Below are positions 5,494-7,646 of a stretch of 7,646 nt of DNA, in pieces. A program made the translations under genes and the position numbers. The DNA lies in assembly GCA_030037695.1 (NCBI GenBank), contig JASHQF010000048.1, positions 1 to 7,646 of the forward strand, written 5' to 3'. This DNA comes from Thermoplasmata archaeon. GTDB taxonomy: Archaea; Thermoplasmatota; Thermoplasmata; Lutacidiplasmatales; UBA184. Position 1 is the first letter of the stretch, and each line of letters begins with the position of its first letter. Under the pieces are notes generated by a model, which saw only the letters and a list, made by a program, of their open reading frames with translations, was not told where the DNA came from and searched no databases.

Positions 5494-6065
5494 ACGCGGC
5501 GGAGATCGCCAAGATCCTCGCGAAGGCCCAGAGCGGGGGGGAAAGAAACCTATGGATGGGGGCTCTCTTGGCGAAGGAGGCCCAGACGGAGATCGTCATC
5601 GTCGGTGGATCTGCGATAGAGGTCTACTCGAGCGGAAGGTACGTCTCGGGAGACCTCGATATCGTGGGCGATCGCCAGCCTATCATCCGTGCTTTGGAGG
5701 GTTGGGGGTTCCGAAAGGAAGGTCGGTTGTGGTCACGCTCTGACCTCGGGCTGTGGGTTGATCCCGTCGGTAAATACTATACCGGCGACACCGCGAAGCT
5801 CCGGGAAGTGTCGACTCCCTACGGCTCCGTTCGTCTCGCCTCAGTAGAGGATCTCGTCGCCAAACGGTTGATCGAGACGAAGGTTTGGCCCCGGGGAGGC
5901 ATCGACCTGTTCGGCCAGGCCGTCGCCCTGGCCGCGGAATATCACGATGAAATCGACTGGGACTACGTCGCCCGCGTAGCCGGACAGGACGGAGCGGAGG
6001 ACCTCGTCCCTGAACTGCGGCGCCGACTCGCCCCGACCCGGAGCGCCTCGCGTACGGTCCGCTAA
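5490..6065 (+). CDS. Nucleotidyltransferase-fold protein (AbiEii/DUF6036-like), possible toxin
   Basis: This 191-residue protein has the Pol-beta-type nucleotidyltransferase signature: IVIVGGSAIEVYSSG (35-49), then GDLDIVGD (54-61) with the two metal-binding aspartates D55 and D57, and a candidate third acidic residue D91 in LWVDPVG. The later SVEDLVAKRLIETKVW (118-133) and EIDWDYVARVAGQDG (154-168) segments resemble stand-alone nucleotidyltransferases of the DUF6036 type, related to AbiEii/MenT toxins that add nucleotides to tRNA. The active-site residues look intact. The start is GTG 5490, overlapping the regulator stop and preceded by GGAGGAGG. GC is about 58-60% in two 60-base samples, against about 73-75% in neighbouring genes, and codons such as TAT and AAA are frequent locally (KYYTG at 95-99), which suggests transfer. 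The gene ends 55 bases from the tRNA-Lys 3' end. Substrate and toxicity are inference. Confidence 0.82.
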   Translation: MNAAEIAKILAKAQSGGERNLWMGALLAKEAQTEIVIVGGSAIEVYSSGRYVSGDLDIVGDRQPIIRALEGWGFRKEGRLWSRSDLGLWVDPVGKYYTGDTAKLREVSTPYGSVRLASVEDLVAKRLIETKVWPRGGIDLFGQAVALAAEYHDEIDWDYVARVAGQDGAEDLVPELRRRLAPTRSASRTVR

Positions 6066-6120
6066 CTGCGGTGCCCAAGGGTCAGTACACGCTCGTCGGC
6101 CACAGAATGGCAAGCCGAGC

Positions 6121-6134
6121 CGGGCCCGAGGGGA
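6121..6134. repeat. tRNA-side copy of the 14-base direct repeat (candidate proximal att site)
   Basis: These are the last 14 bases of the tRNA-Lys gene (read on the plus strand), identical to 4853-4866. The match begins exactly at the discriminator base, the mature 3' end, and runs to the first base of the T-loop. Confidence 0.4.
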
Positions 6135-6194
6135 TTCGAACCCCTGACCTTGCGGTTAAGAGCCGCCTGCTCTACCGAGCTGAGCTACGGGCCC
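6121..6194 (-). tRNA. tRNA-Lys (anticodon CUU)
   Basis: This is a 74-base cloverleaf on the minus strand. The acceptor GGGCCCG pairs fully with CGGGCCC; the D stem GCTC/GAGC encloses loop AGCTCGGTA; the anticodon loop CTCTTAA gives anticodon CTT (6157-6159 on the plus strand); the variable loop is AGGTC; the T stem AGGGG/CCCCT encloses TTCGAAT. The discriminator base is G. No CCA is encoded and no intron is present. In the anticodon stem the outermost pair (27-43) is a G/A mismatch, with the other four pairs intact. The gene reads away from deoxyhypusine synthase and its 3' end faces the nucleotidyltransferase operon. Confidence 0.96.
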
Positions 6195-6220
6195 AGGACG
6201 GCGGCGAAGTCGGGTTCCTC

Positions 6221-6230
6221 GGATAAAGCC
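6221..6230 (-). promoter_or_regulatory. TATA-like box of the tRNA-Lys gene
   Basis: The minus strand reads GGCTTTATCC, with its TTATCC core centred about 29 bases before the mature tRNA 5' end. That would allow a leader of about 3 bases. It lies in the 58-base gap after the deoxyhypusine synthase stop, so the tRNA probably has its own promoter. Confidence 0.55.
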
Positions 6231-6252
6231 TGCCGCGCCCGACCCGAACGCG

Positions 6253-7206
6253 CTAGGCCCGCGCGGCTCGGCGCAGCCGCTGGAGCGCCGCGCCGACCAT
6301 GAACGGGAGGAGGAGCGTCGCGTCCCCCTCCACCGTCACGTGGCGCGCGCTCGGCTTCAGCTTCCCCCACGAGATCGCCTCCCGGGTCCGCGCTCCCGAG
6401 AGGCTCCCGTCCCACTCGACGGCCGTGGTGATGTAGACGGCGGCGTCGAGGCCCCCCCGAAACTGGTTCCACCAGATCGTGTGGTGCTTGGAGATTCCGC
6501 CGCCCACGAGGAGCGCCCCGGCCCGACGCGCCCCGAAGACGAGGTCCGAGAGCGCCTGTTCGTCGGAAAAGAGATCGAGGGTCAGCTCCCGATGGTCCTG
6601 CCAGAACAGCCACAGCTGCGAACCGACCGCGCCATCGAGCGGGCCGGGGACGAACACGGGAACGTTCCGACGGAACGCCGCCCGCAGCAGGCTCGTCCGG
6701 GCCCGCTCGGGGATCGTCTCGCCGATCGCCCGGGCCAGGTCTTGGGTCGAGAGCGACCGGACCCCCTGCCGCCAAAGGCGTCGGAGGAGGGCCTGCATCT
6801 TCCGCTCGATCAGCGTCCCGTAGTTCGCCTCGGGGATCACGAGGTTGCCGAGGCGGTAGAGCCGCCGGCGGTGGAGCGCCCGGTCGTCGAGATCCCACGC
6901 GCCGTGGTAGTACGGTCGGAACGAGCGCGCCAGATCGTGATCGAGCGTCCCGCAGGTCGTGACGACGGCGTCCACGTGCCCGGCGTCCACGAGGGAGGCG
7001 AGGACCCCCCGGGTGCCGGTCGCGACGATGTCCGCGGGGAACGACAGGAAGACGGTCATCTCGGGATCGGCGAGCATGCGGGTTAGGAGGTCGACGCCGT
7101 CGGCGACCCCCTTGGCGCTGAAGCCCCCGCCCGCTTCGAGGCGCCGCGCGAGCTCGTCGAGCGACGGCCTGTCGTCGACCCGGACGTCGCGCACCGCACG
7201 CGCCAC
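6253..7206 (-). CDS. dys: Deoxyhypusine synthase
   Basis: This 317-residue enzyme would transfer the aminobutyl group of spermidine to a lysine of translation factor aIF5A, using NAD, the first step of hypusine formation in archaea and eukaryotes. Family motifs are FLSFPADIVATGTRGVL (53-69), VVTTCGTLDHDLAR (81-94), YRLGNLVIPEANY (117-129), VPVFVPGPLDGAVG (182-195), GGGISKHHTIWW (235-246), AAVYITTAVEWDGSLSGA (255-272) and REAISWGK (275-282). K240 in GGGISKHH corresponds to the active-site lysine that forms the imine intermediate (human K329). Length fits archaeal members. The start is taken as GTG 7206, because a TATA-like box sits 26 bases upstream and no Shine-Dalgarno site is present; GTG 7194 is an alternative. 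The intact catalytic lysine favours a true synthase over a homospermidine synthase-like relative. Confidence 0.96.
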   Translation of the reverse strand: MARAVRDVRVDDRPSLDELARRLEAGGGFSAKGVADGVDLLTRMLADPEMTVFLSFPADIVATGTRGVLASLVDAGHVDAVVTTCGTLDHDLARSFRPYYHGAWDLDDRALHRRRLYRLGNLVIPEANYGTLIERKMQALLRRLWRQGVRSLSTQDLARAIGETIPERARTSLLRAAFRRNVPVFVPGPLDGAVGSQLWLFWQDHRELTLDLFSDEQALSDLVFGARRAGALLVGGGISKHHTIWWNQFRGGLDAAVYITTAVEWDGSLSGARTREAISWGKLKPSARHVTVEGDATLLLPFMVGAALQRLRRAARA

Positions 7207-7228
7207 GCGTCCGGGGGACCGACGCGGA

Positions 7229-7235
7229 GTTTAAC
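7229..7235 (-). promoter_or_regulatory. TATA-like box of deoxyhypusine synthase
   Basis: GTTAAAC on the minus strand is centred 26 bases before GTG 7206, in an otherwise GC-rich 98-base divergent intergenic region. It supports the GTG start and leaderless initiation. Confidence 0.5.
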
Positions 7236-7277
7236 CCCCTCGGTCCGGCCGGTCGGCGTCGCTCCGGGTCCTCCCTC

Positions 7278-7283
7278 TTATCC
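7278..7283 (+). promoter_or_regulatory. TATA-like box of threonine synthase
   Basis: TTATCC, preceded by CTC, is centred about 25 bases before ATG 7305. It shares its core with the korD and tRNA boxes and is clearly separate from the divergent deoxyhypusine synthase box. Confidence 0.5.
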
Positions 7284-7304
7284 CGCCCTCCGCTGGCCCG
7301 CCGC

Positions 7305-7646
7305 ATGCCGGGCACCGGTTCGCTCCTCCGGGTCCTCGTCTGCCGTGCGTGCTGCACCGAGGTCGAGCCCGGCCGACCGGTCGGCGTTTGCCCGACCTGC
7401 GGCCAGGCGCTCTTCGCCGCGTACGATCTCGAGCGCCTGGACCCCCGTCCGTGGCTCCGCGAGGTCGCGGCGCGTCCCCCGACGCTCTGGCGCTTCCGCG
7501 AGCTCCTCCCCGTCGCCGCGCCCTCGTCGATCGTGACGCTGGGCGAGGCGACGACCCCGGTCGTCGACCTCGCCTCGGTCCCGGGCGCCGAGGAGCTCGC
7601 GGTCGCGCTCAAGGACGACGGCGGGCTTCCGACCGGGTCGTTCAAG
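7305..7646 (+). CDS. thrC: Threonine synthase-like PLP enzyme, N-terminal part (3' end cut by window)
   Basis: The first 114 residues of a fold-type II PLP enzyme, running off the window in frame. A zinc-ribbon-like N-terminus has C13, C16 (or C17), C29 and C32 (LVCRACC and VCPTCG), as in many archaeal and bacterial threonine synthases. VTLGEATTPVV (77-87) matches the GEG-TPL substrate-entry motif. The last visible residues, LPTGSFK (108-114), end at the lysine expected to bind PLP as a Schiff base. Threonine synthase converts O-phosphohomoserine to threonine. ATG 7305 is chosen because it is the first start before the zinc ribbon, lies about 25 bases after a TATA-like box and has no Shine-Dalgarno site. 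Related enzymes such as cysteate synthase or threonine dehydratase cannot be fully excluded from the N-terminus alone. Confidence 0.9.
   Translation, partial: MPGTGSLLRVLVCRACCTEVEPGRPVGVCPTCGQALFAAYDLERLDPRPWLREVAARPPTLWRFRELLPVAAPSSIVTLGEATTPVVDLASVPGAEELAVALKDDGGLPTGSFK

Larger units (their letters stand above)
4853..6134. mobile_element. Candidate small island at the tRNA-Lys 3' end
   Basis: The segment is bounded by direct repeats of CGGGCCCGAGGGGA (4853-4866 and 6121-6134). The right copy is the last 14 bases of the tRNA-Lys gene. The order, intact tRNA then inserted DNA then displaced tRNA 3' fragment, is what tyrosine-recombinase integration into a tRNA gene produces. Its only genes are the winged-helix/nucleotidyltransferase pair, which has lower GC than its surroundings. 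Against this: the segment is only about 1.28 kb, has no integrase, and the repeat is short and GC-rich with a palindromic core, so coincidence is possible. If real, it is a remnant or a non-autonomous element. Confidence 0.3.

Noticed and set aside
6185..7645. Very long minus-strand open frame (486 codons)
   Set aside because: It is a shadow of deoxyhypusine synthase and threonine synthase in another frame; composition is low-complexity Arg/Pro/Gly with no domain, and it overlaps the tRNA. Long spurious frames are common at this GC.
1..7646. CRISPR array, insertion sequence, rRNA or riboswitch
   Set aside because: No regularly spaced repeats, transposase or integrase coding sequence, rRNA segments or recognisable riboswitch cores were seen on either strand.

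Overview
The window is a GC-rich (about 70%), gene-dense stretch that most likely comes from an archaeon. Four things point that way: a deoxyhypusine synthase gene; a tRNA gene without an encoded CCA; first-in-operon genes with an AT-rich TATA-like box about 25-27 bases before the start codon and no Shine-Dalgarno site (leaderless pattern); and a ferredoxin-linked 2-oxoacid oxidoreductase with separate subunits. The proteins are arginine-rich rather than acidic, which argues against haloarchaea. An uncultivated high-GC lineage such as a Thermoplasmatota relative is possible, but that placement is inference.

Layout. At the left edge is the 3' end of a CBS-domain gene (+). Facing it is a tightly packed minus-strand operon, read right to left as ferredoxin-like subunit, alpha, beta and gamma of a 2-oxoacid:ferredoxin oxidoreductase (KorDABC order, 3101 down to 402). 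All three internal junctions are ATGA overlaps. Upstream on the same strand are an EamA-type transporter (3150-4133) and a VOC/glyoxalase-like protein (4251-4688). A 319-base gap follows (4689-5007), holding a G-quadruplex motif, a 14-base copy of a tRNA 3' end and the promoter of the next operon.

The most interesting part is 4853-6194. A two-gene plus-strand operon encodes a winged-helix regulator (5008-5493) and an AbiEii/DUF6036-like nucleotidyltransferase (5490-6065). It is preceded by a perfect 9-base inverted repeat that overlaps the TATA-like box. It ends next to a tRNA-Lys(CUU) gene on the minus strand (6121-6194). The last 14 bases of that tRNA gene recur as a direct repeat at 4853-4866, so the pair is flanked in the geometry expected for integration into a tRNA 3' end. 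The nucleotidyltransferase gene has visibly lower GC than its neighbours. Together these suggest a small, possibly acquired, self-regulated toxin-antitoxin-like or defence-like module. No integrase is visible.

The right end returns to core genes: deoxyhypusine synthase (6253-7206, minus) and, divergently, the N-terminal third of a threonine synthase-like enzyme (7305 to the edge, plus).
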